From contig DOUV01000166.1 of NCBI GenBank assembly GCA_003520455.1, positions 1 through 12,737 of the forward strand: a stretch of DNA of 12,737 nucleotides. The letters run 5' to 3'. Of this stretch, positions 1 through 6,690 are shown piece by piece. The first letter of the stretch is position 1, and every line of letters starts with the position of its first letter. Position numbers and translations under genes: made by a program. Origin of the DNA: Chloroflexota bacterium. Lineage in GTDB: Bacteria > Chloroflexota > Anaerolineae > Ardenticatenales > Ardenticatenaceae. Under the pieces are notes generated by a model. It saw nothing but the letters and a program-made list of their open reading frames with translations. It did not search any database and was not told the DNA's origin.

Positions 1-555
1 GCCCAGGCGGAGGCGCGGAAGGCGCAGCGCGATCTTGAGCTTGAGCTGCAGGAGTTGGATACCAAGATCAAGCGGGAAACCGACCGTTTGTACGGTGGGA
101 CCATCAGGAATCCGAAGGAGCTGGAGAACATCCGCAAGGAGGTTGAGGCCTTGCAACGCCATCGTGGCGACCTGGATGAGCGTGCCCTGAAAGGAATGGA
201 ACAGGTCGAGAAGGCGAGTGGTATGCTGACCGAGGCGGAGCGGGCACTGGCCGCGGTCGAGGCTGAGTGGCGCGATCAACGAAGCGATTTGAGCGAGAAG
301 GGGCAGAAGCTCAAACGCCACATCAACGCCCGCCGCCGCCAGCGCGAGGCCACCCTGGCCCAGATCAGTGCCGGTGATCTGGCGCGGCTGCGCGAAATCC
401 AGACGCGCAAGGGGGGGAAGGGCATCGCGTCGTTGCGTGACGGCGCGGTCTGCGGGCTCTGTGGGGTCAGCGTCTCGGCATCCAAGGTGGCCCAGGTCCA
501 CGGGAGCGACGAACTCATCCTCTGCGGCAATTGCGGCCGCATCCTGGTTGCTTGA
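1..555 (+). CDS. C4-type zinc-ribbon coiled-coil protein (5' partial)
   Basis: The gene is already open at base 1 and ends at TGA 553-555, so the N-terminus lies outside the window; 184 residues are visible. Most of the visible part is charged and heptad-like (rich in E, K, R, Q, L), as in a long coiled coil. It contains the segment LYGGTIRNPKELENI, typical of the family. The C-terminus is a four-cysteine zinc ribbon: CGLC at visible residues 151-154 and CGNC at 175-178. This arrangement matches the family often annotated as zf-RING_7 or DUF164 (C4-type zinc ribbon, CT398/CdsZ-like), thought to act in nucleic-acid or protein binding; the substrate is not known. The internal TTG at 55 is not the true start, because the coiled coil continues upstream of it. 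The family call is firm; the function is open. Confidence 0.85.
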   Translation, partial: AQAEARKAQRDLELELQELDTKIKRETDRLYGGTIRNPKELENIRKEVEALQRHRGDLDERALKGMEQVEKASGMLTEAERALAAVEAEWRDQRSDLSEKGQKLKRHINARRRQREATLAQISAGDLARLREIQTRKGGKGIASLRDGAVCGLCGVSVSASKVAQVHGSDELILCGNCGRILVA

Positions 556-564
556 GCGTACGAC

Positions 565-744
565 GTGCGGATTCTCAAACAGCTGCTGCCCTGGCTCGTG
601 GCGACGGCGGTGCTCGTGGCACTGGTCCTGGCCGATTACACCATCCACCTGCCCGTGGCACCCTCCAAGATCATCCTCTTCCTCGTCGTTGTGGCGGTGG
701 TTGTGATCACGATCGTCCAGATGGGCTGGCCATCGTCATCTTGA
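565..744 (+). CDS. small two-helix membrane protein, 59 aa
   Basis: GTG 565 to TGA 742-744 encodes 59 residues, starting nine bases after the zinc-ribbon stop codon. Residues about 5-24 (LKQLLPWLVATAVLVALVLA) and about 35-52 (KIILFLVVVAVVVITIVQ) are two strongly hydrophobic stretches. They are separated by a short linker, DYTIHLPVAPS, with a charged residue and prolines. This is the pattern of a hairpin inner-membrane protein. No family is recognised. The GTG start has no good Shine-Dalgarno, so translation may be coupled to the upstream gene. The pattern of a real membrane protein, rather than a random ORF, is the main support; a spurious ORF cannot be ruled out. Confidence 0.6.
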   Translation: MRILKQLLPWLVATAVLVALVLADYTIHLPVAPSKIILFLVVVAVVVITIVQMGWPSSS

Positions 745-803
745 AAGGGATGGGTCGCATGTGGTGGGGGTGTTTCGCCGGTTCGTTGCGTTTATGGAAT
801 TCT

Positions 804-832
804 TTGACCCAATGAATTGAAAATGATAGAAT
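804..832 (+). promoter_or_regulatory. promoter of the glycosyltransferase unit
   Basis: TTGACC at 804-809 and TAGAAT at 827-832 are separated by exactly 17 bases, a good sigma-70-type promoter. Transcription should start near 839. The -10 box overlaps the ATG at 831, so that codon cannot be used from this promoter. The A+T-richness of the 60 bases around it contrasts with the GC-rich genes on both sides. Confidence 0.7.
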
Positions 833-843
833 GGCGGCCGGAA

Positions 844-850
844 AGGCGAG
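844..850 (+). promoter_or_regulatory. ribosome binding site that decides the glycosyltransferase start
   Basis: AAGGCGAG-like purine run (AGGCGAG, 844-850) lies seven bases before ATG 858, inside the short leader predicted from the promoter at 804-832. It supports 858 as the start over the in-frame ATG at 831, which has no such site. Confidence 0.5.
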
Positions 851-857
851 ACCGCGC

Positions 858-1808
858 ATGCCCGTTATGGCCAACCCGGTCGATCTGGCGATTATCATTG
901 TCAATTACAGGACCCGCGAATTGCTCCGGGACTGCCTTCGCTCCATTGATGCGAGCGAAGGTAATTTCACAGTACGCGTTTGCGTGGTTGACAACGCCAG
1001 TGGCGACGGCAGCGTGGCGATGGTGCGGGCTGAGTTTCCGCACGTCAGGGTGATCGAGCAGGCGCACAATCCGGGCTATGCAGCCGCGAATAATCGCGGG
1101 CTGCGCCACTTTGGTTTCGGCGACGGCCAGGCAGCGCCCGACGCGCCGCGCTTCGTTCTGCTGCTCAACCCTGATACCCTGCTCCCGCCTGAAGCGCTGG
1201 CACGCATGTTGGCCTTCATGGAGGCGCACCTTCAGGCGGGCGCCGCCGGGTGCAAGCTGGTGCGGGAGGACGGCAGCCTCGACCGCGCCTGCCGCCGCTC
1301 ATTCCCCAGTCCGGAAGTGAGTTTCTACCGCCTGACGGGGTTGAGTTCGCTTTTCCCGCGGAGCCCACGCTTTGGCCGGTACAACTTGAGCTACCTGGAT
1401 GAGAACGTCACGACCCCGGTGGACGCGGTGGTTGGGGCGTTCATGCTTGTGCGCCGCGAGGCAGCAGTGGCGGCCGGCCTCCTGGACGAAACGTTTTTCA
1501 TGTATGGGGAGGACCTGGATTGGGCCTTCCGGATCAAGCAGGCTGGCTGGCAAATCTGGTACTATCCTGAGGTTGTCGTCCTGCACTATAAGGGCCAGTC
1601 GAGCCGGCAGCGAAGCACGTCTTCCATACTTGCTTTTTACGATGCCATGCGACGCTTCCACACCAAGCATTACAAGCAGCAGACGGCCCCACCGATCAAC
1701 TGGTTGATCGAGGCGGGGATCTGGCTGCTCTGTGGTGTGGCCCTGCTGCGCAACGCCCTGCGCCCCGCGGACCGCAAGGGTGTCGCCTCAGCCGTCCCGA
1801 CGGTTTGA
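858..1808 (+). CDS. family 2 glycosyltransferase (rhamnosyltransferase-like)
   Basis: A 316-residue GT-A fold enzyme that should transfer a sugar from a nucleotide-sugar onto a growing surface polysaccharide at the inner face of the membrane. Visible landmarks are the first strand [12 protein letters not shown] (8-19), the nucleotide-binding [10 protein letters not shown] (43-52), [12 protein letters not shown] (71-82), the DXD-like LLLNPDT (101-107), and GAFMLVRR followed by [22 protein letters not shown] (193-231) with the probable catalytic acid/base. This pattern is closest to the WbbL/RfbN-type rhamnosyltransferase branch; the real donor and acceptor cannot be told. A hydrophobic stretch at 281-297 may anchor the C-terminus. 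ATG 858 is preferred over ATG 831 because the promoter -10 box overlaps 831; ATG 867 is also possible. The stop codon is followed closely by the sugar-phosphate transferase gene, so the two form an operon. Confidence 0.88.
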   Translation: MPVMANPVDLAIIIVNYRTRELLRDCLRSIDASEGNFTVRVCVVDNASGDGSVAMVRAEFPHVRVIEQAHNPGYAAANNRGLRHFGFGDGQAAPDAPRFVLLLNPDTLLPPEALARMLAFMEAHLQAGAAGCKLVREDGSLDRACRRSFPSPEVSFYRLTGLSSLFPRSPRFGRYNLSYLDENVTTPVDAVVGAFMLVRREAAVAAGLLDETFFMYGEDLDWAFRIKQAGWQIWYYPEVVVLHYKGQSSRQRSTSSILAFYDAMRRFHTKHYKQQTAPPINWLIEAGIWLLCGVALLRNALRPADRKGVASAVPTV

Positions 1809-1812
1809 GGGG
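1807..1812 (+). promoter_or_regulatory. ribosome binding site of the sugar-phosphate transferase
   Basis: GAGGGG lies seven bases before GTG 1820. It overlaps the stop codon of the glycosyltransferase, which favours translational coupling and the choice of GTG 1820 over TTG 1805 or ATG 1841. Confidence 0.5.
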
Positions 1813-1819
1813 TTCCACC

Positions 1820-3403
1820 GTGGCGGAGAGAGTTGACCCGATGGCGCTGCCCCATCCCGATGCGCCAGAAGAGCGCCCGAGTGAAGAAGTCGCGGCGACC
1901 GGTACCACCGGCCGCATCTTGACGCTGGTACCGCGGCGAGCAGCAGCCTCTGTCATCCCGGTTGCTTCGCCTGCCGAAGCTCGTCTCTATGCGGGTCGCC
2001 GGCGCCGCTCCCTGGCCTTCATCTTCCCCCTCTCACTCATGGCGGTGGACGCGGCCCTGATCGGCCTGGCGTTCTTTATTGCCTACCATCTGCGTTTGCT
2101 CATCGAGTACCCCCCGCCGCAAAATATCCCTGAGTTCCACGCCTACCTCCCGCTGCTGGCTCTCAAGGGCGGCGTGCTGGTGGTGGTCTACTTCTTCTAT
2201 AAGCTCTACCGCCGCAAACGAGTTCAGTCCCATCTCGACGAGCTTGGCCGGATTCTGGCGGCCACCTCCGTCGGTGCCGTGCTTTTCCTCGCGGTCGTCG
2301 CTTTCGCCACCCGCAACGAGGCCGACTACCCTTCCCGCCTGATGTTGATCTACGACTGGGCACTGACCGTGGGATTGGTCTCGCTGGGGCGCATCGCTCA
2401 TGCCAGGACGCAGTGGGGCCTGCAGGCCAGAGGGGTGGCCCGCGAGCATGTTCTGCTGGTGAGCTTCGGCGAGACGGCGGAGATCATTCTCAATGCCATT
2501 CAGCGCTCGCCCGGTCTCGGCTACCGCATCATCGGGCTGGTCTGTCCGGAAGGGCACGACGGCCGCGCGGCGGTCGGCGGGCAGCCGTTTCTGGGGCGGG
2601 TGGACGACTTGCCCGTCTTGATCGATCGCTACGGGATCGACGAGGTGATTATCGGTCTGCCCGAGGCCAACCACCGCGAGATTCTCTACATTATCAGCCG
2701 TTGCGAGCGCGAGAAGGTCTCGATCAAGGTCTTCCCGGACCTCTTCCAGTTCATGGCCGGTGAGATCAGCATCGGCGACCTGGCCGGGTTGCCCCTCCTG
2801 ACAGTGCGCGACATTGCGCTGCGCGGTTGGAAGCTCGCCGTCAAGCGGGGCGTGGACATAGCGATCAGTGCGGCCGCCCTGGTACTGTTCTCGCCGCTCA
2901 TGCTCCTGGTTGCCATCGCCATCAAGCTCGAGTCGCCCGGCCCGGTCTTCTTCACGCAAGAGCGGATGGGATTGGATGCCAAACCGTTCCGAATGATCAA
3001 GTTCCGCTCGATGCGCCAGGATGCCGAGCAGCAATCCAAGTGGACGACGGCGAACGATCCGCGCCGCACCCGGTTGGGCGCGATGATCCGCCGCTTCAGC
3101 ATCGATGAACTGCCCCAATTCATCAACGTGTTGCTGGGCGAAATGAGCATCGTCGGCCCGCGGCCGGAGCAGCCGGTCTACGTCGAGCAATTCCGGCGCT
3201 TCATTCCCCGTTACATGGACCGCCACCGTGAGAAGGCCGGGATTACAGGCTGGGCGCAGGTCAACGGTTTGCGCGGTGACACCTCTGTGGCGGAGCGGAC
3301 CAAGTACGATGTCTGGTACATCGAGAACTGGTCCTTGAGTCTGGACTTCAAGATTATGCTCAAGACTATCGTCAGAGTTTTTGCCGACCGCAACGCCTAT
3401 TAG
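1820..3403 (+). CDS. undecaprenyl-phosphate sugar-1-phosphate transferase (exopolysaccharide initiation)
   Basis: A 527-residue polyprenyl glycosylphosphotransferase of the WbaP/WcaJ type. It should move a hexose-1-phosphate from a nucleotide-sugar to undecaprenyl phosphate, the first step of repeat-unit assembly. The first 60 residues are polar and probably cytoplasmic. Four membrane helices lie near 66-92, 109-127, 145-163 and 174-192. A Rossmann-like CoA-binding domain follows at about 208-330 (LLVSFGETAEIILNAI). The C-terminal bacterial sugar transferase domain (about 341-527) holds KRGVDI, a membrane segment at 345-368, SPGPVFFTQERMG, FRMIKFRSM, the acidic DELPQ (429-433), SIVGPRPE and AGITGWAQVNG. 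Full length for the family. Glucose or galactose is the usual sugar, but specificity cannot be read here. Start GTG 1820 has GAGGGG seven bases upstream. The gene is the second of the unit and is followed by a strong terminator. Confidence 0.93.
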   Translation: MAERVDPMALPHPDAPEERPSEEVAATGTTGRILTLVPRRAAASVIPVASPAEARLYAGRRRRSLAFIFPLSLMAVDAALIGLAFFIAYHLRLLIEYPPPQNIPEFHAYLPLLALKGGVLVVVYFFYKLYRRKRVQSHLDELGRILAATSVGAVLFLAVVAFATRNEADYPSRLMLIYDWALTVGLVSLGRIAHARTQWGLQARGVAREHVLLVSFGETAEIILNAIQRSPGLGYRIIGLVCPEGHDGRAAVGGQPFLGRVDDLPVLIDRYGIDEVIIGLPEANHREILYIISRCEREKVSIKVFPDLFQFMAGEISIGDLAGLPLLTVRDIALRGWKLAVKRGVDIAISAAALVLFSPLMLLVAIAIKLESPGPVFFTQERMGLDAKPFRMIKFRSMRQDAEQQSKWTTANDPRRTRLGAMIRRFSIDELPQFINVLLGEMSIVGPRPEQPVYVEQFRRFIPRYMDRHREKAGITGWAQVNGLRGDTSVAERTKYDVWYIENWSLSLDFKIMLKTIVRVFADRNAY

Positions 3404-3433
3404 TATCTGTTGGCCGTCGTTTTACACCCCGCT

Positions 3434-3466
3434 GCGGCTCTCACGCGAGAGCCGCGATTTTTTCTT
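3434..3466 (+). terminator. intrinsic terminator after the polysaccharide unit
   Basis: A perfect 9-bp stem, GCGGCTCTC (3434-3442) with GAGAGCCGC (3447-3455) around an ACGC loop, is followed by GA and six T (3458-3463). This is a textbook rho-independent terminator. It lies 30 bases after the sugar-phosphate transferase stop codon. Confidence 0.9.
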
Positions 3467-3473
3467 GGGGAGG
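3467..3473 (+). promoter_or_regulatory. strong ribosome binding site of a 21-codon ORF
   Basis: GGGGAGG, continuing as GGAGGT, lies four bases before ATG 3478. It is one of the closest matches to the Shine-Dalgarno consensus in the window, yet serves an ORF that stops after 21 codons. Confidence 0.55.
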
Positions 3474-3477
3474 TCCT

Positions 3478-3543
3478 ATGAATCTGCGTCCAACCTTCCG
3501 CATGATCTCGTGTCCTGGCGGCCGCAGTGCTGGCCGGTCGTAA
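3478..3543 (+). CDS. short ORF, 21 aa, possible leader peptide
   Basis: ATG 3478 to TAA 3541-3543 encodes MNLRPTFRMISCPGGRSAGR plus a final S. It has a near-consensus ribosome binding site and overlaps the GTG 3527 start of the following membrane protein in another frame by 17 bases. No family is recognised. Possible readings: a leader peptide coupled to the downstream gene; the true N-terminus of the DUF2079 protein joined by a frameshift or sequencing error between 3506 and 3540; or an accidental ORF. No promoter was found between the terminator and this ORF. Confidence 0.35.
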   Translation: MNLRPTFRMISCPGGRSAGRS

Positions 3544-5521
3544 CCTCTTGGAAGGCGGGGAAACCCTCCGCCGCAGCGCGGCGGGGCCGGCTCGCGCCGG
3601 AGGGATGCGGCTGCTCCGGTGGTGGGAACGCGGGGCGGGGCCGGCGCTGCTCGGTGTCTACGTGGTCCTGGCAATCATCTTCGCATTGCGGCGCCATGCT
3701 ACGTTTCAGACCGGCTTGTTCGATCTCGGCTACTATGCTCAGGTGATCTGGAATACCTCGCGTGGGCGCTGGTTTGCGACCTCGTTGAAACCCCCCACCT
3801 TTCTGGCGGATCACTTCTCGCCGGCGTTGGCGCTGTTAGCGCCGTTCTTCTGGCTGGCTCCAGATGCTCGCGCGCTCCTCGTCGTCGAGGCCGTCGCGCT
3901 GGCAACAGCTATCATCCCGGGGTACCTGCTCCTCCGGGCGCGCTATCCGGCGTTCGCGCCCCTTCTGGTGCTTGCCTTTGTCCTCAATCCGCTCCTGCAC
4001 CAGACGACGCTTGAAGAGTTCCACGAGATCATGTTGGCGGCGCCGGCGCTCGCGTTGGCGGTGTACGCGCTTGAAACCCGGCGGAACCACCTCCTCCTCG
4101 CTTCACTCGGTCTCGCCCTGCTCGTTCGAGAGGATGTCGCCCTCTACGTCGCTTCGTTCGGGCTCTACGTGCTGGTCTGCCGGCCGAAGCAGCGGCGCCA
4201 GGGAGTTCTCCTCATCGGTCTGAGCGCCATCTGGCTCCTGGTGCTCACGGGAGTGGTGATGCCGGCATTGGGCGACGCGCCCTACCGCCACACCCGTGTG
4301 TTCGGGTCGTTTGGCGACTCCATTCCGGCGGTGATCTTCGGACTGGCCCGCGATCCCTTCCGCCTGTTAACGCCACTGCTGTCACTGGCGACCGTACGGG
4401 CCGTGGTCCGGGTTCTGGGGCCGTTGGCCGGATTGCCCCTGTTGGCGCCGGGAGCCCAGTTGCTGTGGGTTCCCATTACGCTGCTCTTCCTCTCTTCGTC
4501 GGCGTCGAATGTGAGCGCCCTCCAGGGGTGGCAGATGGCGCCGTTGCTCCCACTCTTGTGGAGTTCAATCGCTCTCACCCTCGCCCGCGTGCGTCCCCGG
4601 CTGGCCGCGCCTGGTATTGGCCTCCTCCTGGTTGCCGCGCTCGCCGGTTTCCGGCTGGCGAGTCCGTTTCCAGGCGGAGGGCGCTTCGATGCCGCCGCCT
4701 ATCAGATCAGCGAGCACGTCCGAATCGGGCACCGCGTGCTCGCAACCATTCCGCCAGGCGTCTCGCTGGCCGCGCCTGATGGGCTCGGCGCGCACCTGGC
4801 AACCCGCCAGCAGATGTATCTCTTCCCGTGGTTTGATCTCGCGATGCCGCCGGAGATGATTGTGCTCGATGCCGCCGGCTCCGATACCTACCCGCTCACT
4901 ACTGCCGAAGTTCATTCGGCCCTGCTGGCGTGGCAGATGGCGCCGGAAGTTGAGACGGTCTGGGAGCAGGACGGCTACTTCGTATTTCGGACGACTCCGG
5001 CGCCGAATTTCCTCCACCAGGGACCGTGGGTGTGGGCGCCCTGGCTGCGATTGGAAGGCTACGAGCTCGCGCAGACGGACGAGACCGGGGCGTTCCGCCC
5101 GGCAGGAACGGTACCTGTGGCGGGGCGGACGCTGCGGGTCGCGCTGTATTGGCAGGCGCTGGCGCGGATGGAGAAGGATTATTCCATTTCAACGCGTCTG
5201 GTGGGACCGGACGGCCAGCTGGTGGCTCAGGACGATGCCTGGCCGGCGCGGGGTGCTCTGGCGACCTCCAGGTGGGCCGCCGGTCGAACGATCCGAGACA
5301 CACACTACCTGCAGTTGCCGGCCGAAGGGTTGCCAGAGACGCTGACCCTCGAAGTCCTGGTGTACGAAACCGCGACGGTGAAACTCCTTGTCCCGGAAAC
5401 CGGCTATGTTCTGACCAGCCTGTCTCCGCAGCATCACACTGCACCGGACGGGGAATCCTACCAGGCAGTCCGCGAGCCGGTCCTGGTTCGCCGGCAGCTG
5501 CCAAACCGCCGAATCCCTTGA
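3527..5521 (+). CDS. DUF2079-type polytopic membrane protein with C-terminal beta domain
   Basis: A large hydrophobic protein, 664 residues from GTG 3527 or 638 from ATG 3605. The N-terminal half carries the DUF2079 pattern: FDLGYYAQVIWNTSRGRW just after the first helix, FLADHFSP in the first loop, EEFHEIM, and LLVREDVALYVASFGLY. These recall the acidic and histidine loop motifs of GT-C glycosyltransferases, so a role in sugar transfer from a lipid carrier on the outer face of the membrane is an inference. About ten hydrophobic segments span residues 40-415. The last ~180 residues are soluble, with alternating hydrophobic strands (for example RTLRVALYWQAL and LTLEVLVYE), like a beta-sandwich domain. 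The start is unsure: residues 1-26 from GTG 3527 are Arg/Gly/Ala-rich and precede the first helix, and ATG 3605 directly abuts GGAGGG. It stands alone between the terminator and the chaperone promoter. Confidence 0.82.
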   Translation: MLAGRNLLEGGETLRRSAAGPARAGGMRLLRWWERGAGPALLGVYVVLAIIFALRRHATFQTGLFDLGYYAQVIWNTSRGRWFATSLKPPTFLADHFSPALALLAPFFWLAPDARALLVVEAVALATAIIPGYLLLRARYPAFAPLLVLAFVLNPLLHQTTLEEFHEIMLAAPALALAVYALETRRNHLLLASLGLALLVREDVALYVASFGLYVLVCRPKQRRQGVLLIGLSAIWLLVLTGVVMPALGDAPYRHTRVFGSFGDSIPAVIFGLARDPFRLLTPLLSLATVRAVVRVLGPLAGLPLLAPGAQLLWVPITLLFLSSSASNVSALQGWQMAPLLPLLWSSIALTLARVRPRLAAPGIGLLLVAALAGFRLASPFPGGGRFDAAAYQISEHVRIGHRVLATIPPGVSLAAPDGLGAHLATRQQMYLFPWFDLAMPPEMIVLDAAGSDTYPLTTAEVHSALLAWQMAPEVETVWEQDGYFVFRTTPAPNFLHQGPWVWAPWLRLEGYELAQTDETGAFRPAGTVPVAGRTLRVALYWQALARMEKDYSISTRLVGPDGQLVAQDDAWPARGALATSRWAAGRTIRDTHYLQLPAEGLPETLTLEVLVYETATVKLLVPETGYVLTSLSPQHHTAPDGESYQAVREPVLVRRQLPNRRIP

Positions 5522-5546
5522 CTTCGGTTTGTCCCTTTGCTATCAT
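5518..5546 (+). promoter_or_regulatory. heat-shock operon promoter (sigma-70 type)
   Basis: TTGACT (5518-5523) and TATCAT (5541-5546) are spaced by 17 bases. The -35 box contains the TGA stop codon of the upstream membrane protein gene. Transcription should start near 5553, just before the CIRCE element. Confidence 0.8.
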
Positions 5547-5555
5547 ACGCCCAGT

Positions 5556-5582
5556 CTGGCACTCTTTCTGAGAGAGTGCTAG
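5556..5582 (+). promoter_or_regulatory. CIRCE operator (HrcA binding site)
   Basis: CTGGCACTC (5556-5564), a 9-base spacer (5565-5573) and GAGTGCTAG (5574-5582) form the CIRCE inverted repeat with one mismatched pair. The consensus is TTAGCACTC-N9-GAGTGCTAA. Its position, a few bases after the predicted transcription start and ahead of hrcA, fits direct autorepression of the operon by HrcA. Confidence 0.95.
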
Positions 5583-5628
5583 TTTCTCGCGGGAATGCCA
5601 GGCTTCGCGAGGGAGAGACAGTGGTAAG

Positions 5629-6690
5629 ATGACCGAAGAACTCTCTGAGCGCCAACAAGCGATTCTTGGGATTCTCGTGCGCGAGTATATCGCGACTGCT
5701 CAGCCGGTGGGCTCGAAGACGATGGTCGAGAAGTATGGCCTCAGCGTCAGTTCCGCAACGATTCGCAGCGAGATGGCGGCGCTTGAGGAGATGGACTACC
5801 TGACCCATCCGCATACCTCGGCGGGGCGCGTCCCGACGGAGCACGGCTATCGCTACTTTGTCGAGCGTCTGATGGAACAGAGCGATTTGCCCGAGGCTGA
5901 GCAGCGCCTCATTCGCCACCAGTTCCACCAGGCGCGCATGGACCTCGAACAGTGGATGAAGCTCGCGGCGGCGGTGTTGGCCCACACGACCCACACGGCC
6001 TCGTTGGTGACGGTTCCACGCGCCCAACTGTCGCGTCTCAAACACCTTGAACTGATTGACATCAGCGAGGCGCTGGTGCTGGTCATCGTCGTGCTGAGCG
6101 AGGGACTCGTGCGCCAGCAGATGGTCCGGCAGTCGCAGCCCCCGCTCAGCTCGGAGCAACTCACCGTCGTTTCGAACAAGTTGAACGCCCAACTCGCCGG
6201 GCTCAACCGCATCGAGATTGGGAATCGGTCCATCGAACTGACTCTCTTTGAGGCGCGCGTTCGCGAGACGCTCGTCGAGGTGCTGGAACGGGTTGACACC
6301 CGGAGCGTCACCGAACTCTACCGCGACGGCTTGATTCACATCCTGCGCCAGCCCGAGTTCGCGGCTGCCGATTCGGTCCGCCAGATCCTCGAGATCATAG
6401 AGGAGCGCTCGCTGCTGGAAAATATCGCCGCGGAGGTGGTGCGGGGCGGTGGGTTGCAGGTCATCATCGGCGGTGAGGGTCGCTGGCGCGAGATCAGCGA
6501 GGTCAGCATGGTGATGGCGCCCTACGGAGTCGAGGGGCGCACGGCCGGCATGATGGGGGTTGTCGGGCCGATGCGCATGCCCTATGGCCGTGCGATTAGC
6601 ACGGTCCGCTTCGTGGCGAGCCTGATGAGCCGTCTCCTTGCGGGTGTCTATGGTGAGGAAGATGAAACCTTTGGAGGCTTTGAACGATGA
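5629..6690 (+). CDS. hrcA: heat-inducible transcription repressor HrcA
   Basis: A 353-residue HrcA, the dimeric repressor that binds CIRCE and is kept active by GroEL in the best studied species. The N-terminal winged helix is clear: LSERQQAILGILVREYIATA (5-24), QPVGSKTMVEKYGLSVSSAT (25-44) with the recognition helix near 40-55, then THPHTSAGRVPTEHGYRYFV (59-78). The central GAF-like dimerisation region follows, and the C-terminal signature VVGPMRMPYGRAISTVRFVA is intact. GGGAGAG (5611-5617) lies 11 bases before ATG 5629. The stop codon overlaps the grpE start as ATGA (6687-6690), so translation is coupled. The CIRCE site upstream indicates autoregulation. Confidence 0.97.
   Translation: MTEELSERQQAILGILVREYIATAQPVGSKTMVEKYGLSVSSATIRSEMAALEEMDYLTHPHTSAGRVPTEHGYRYFVERLMEQSDLPEAEQRLIRHQFHQARMDLEQWMKLAAAVLAHTTHTASLVTVPRAQLSRLKHLELIDISEALVLVIVVLSEGLVRQQMVRQSQPPLSSEQLTVVSNKLNAQLAGLNRIEIGNRSIELTLFEARVRETLVEVLERVDTRSVTELYRDGLIHILRQPEFAAADSVRQILEIIEERSLLENIAAEVVRGGGLQVIIGGEGRWREISEVSMVMAPYGVEGRTAGMMGVVGPMRMPYGRAISTVRFVASLMSRLLAGVYGEEDETFGGFER

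Noticed and set aside
2033..3226. 397-codon open frame on the minus strand across the sugar-phosphate transferase gene
   Set aside because: Its composition is that of an antisense shadow and the plus-strand protein here has complete family motifs.
3381..3409. Possible promoter TTGCCG-N17-TATCTG for the DUF2079 gene
   Set aside because: Both boxes match only about half of the consensus, and a strong terminator lies directly downstream.
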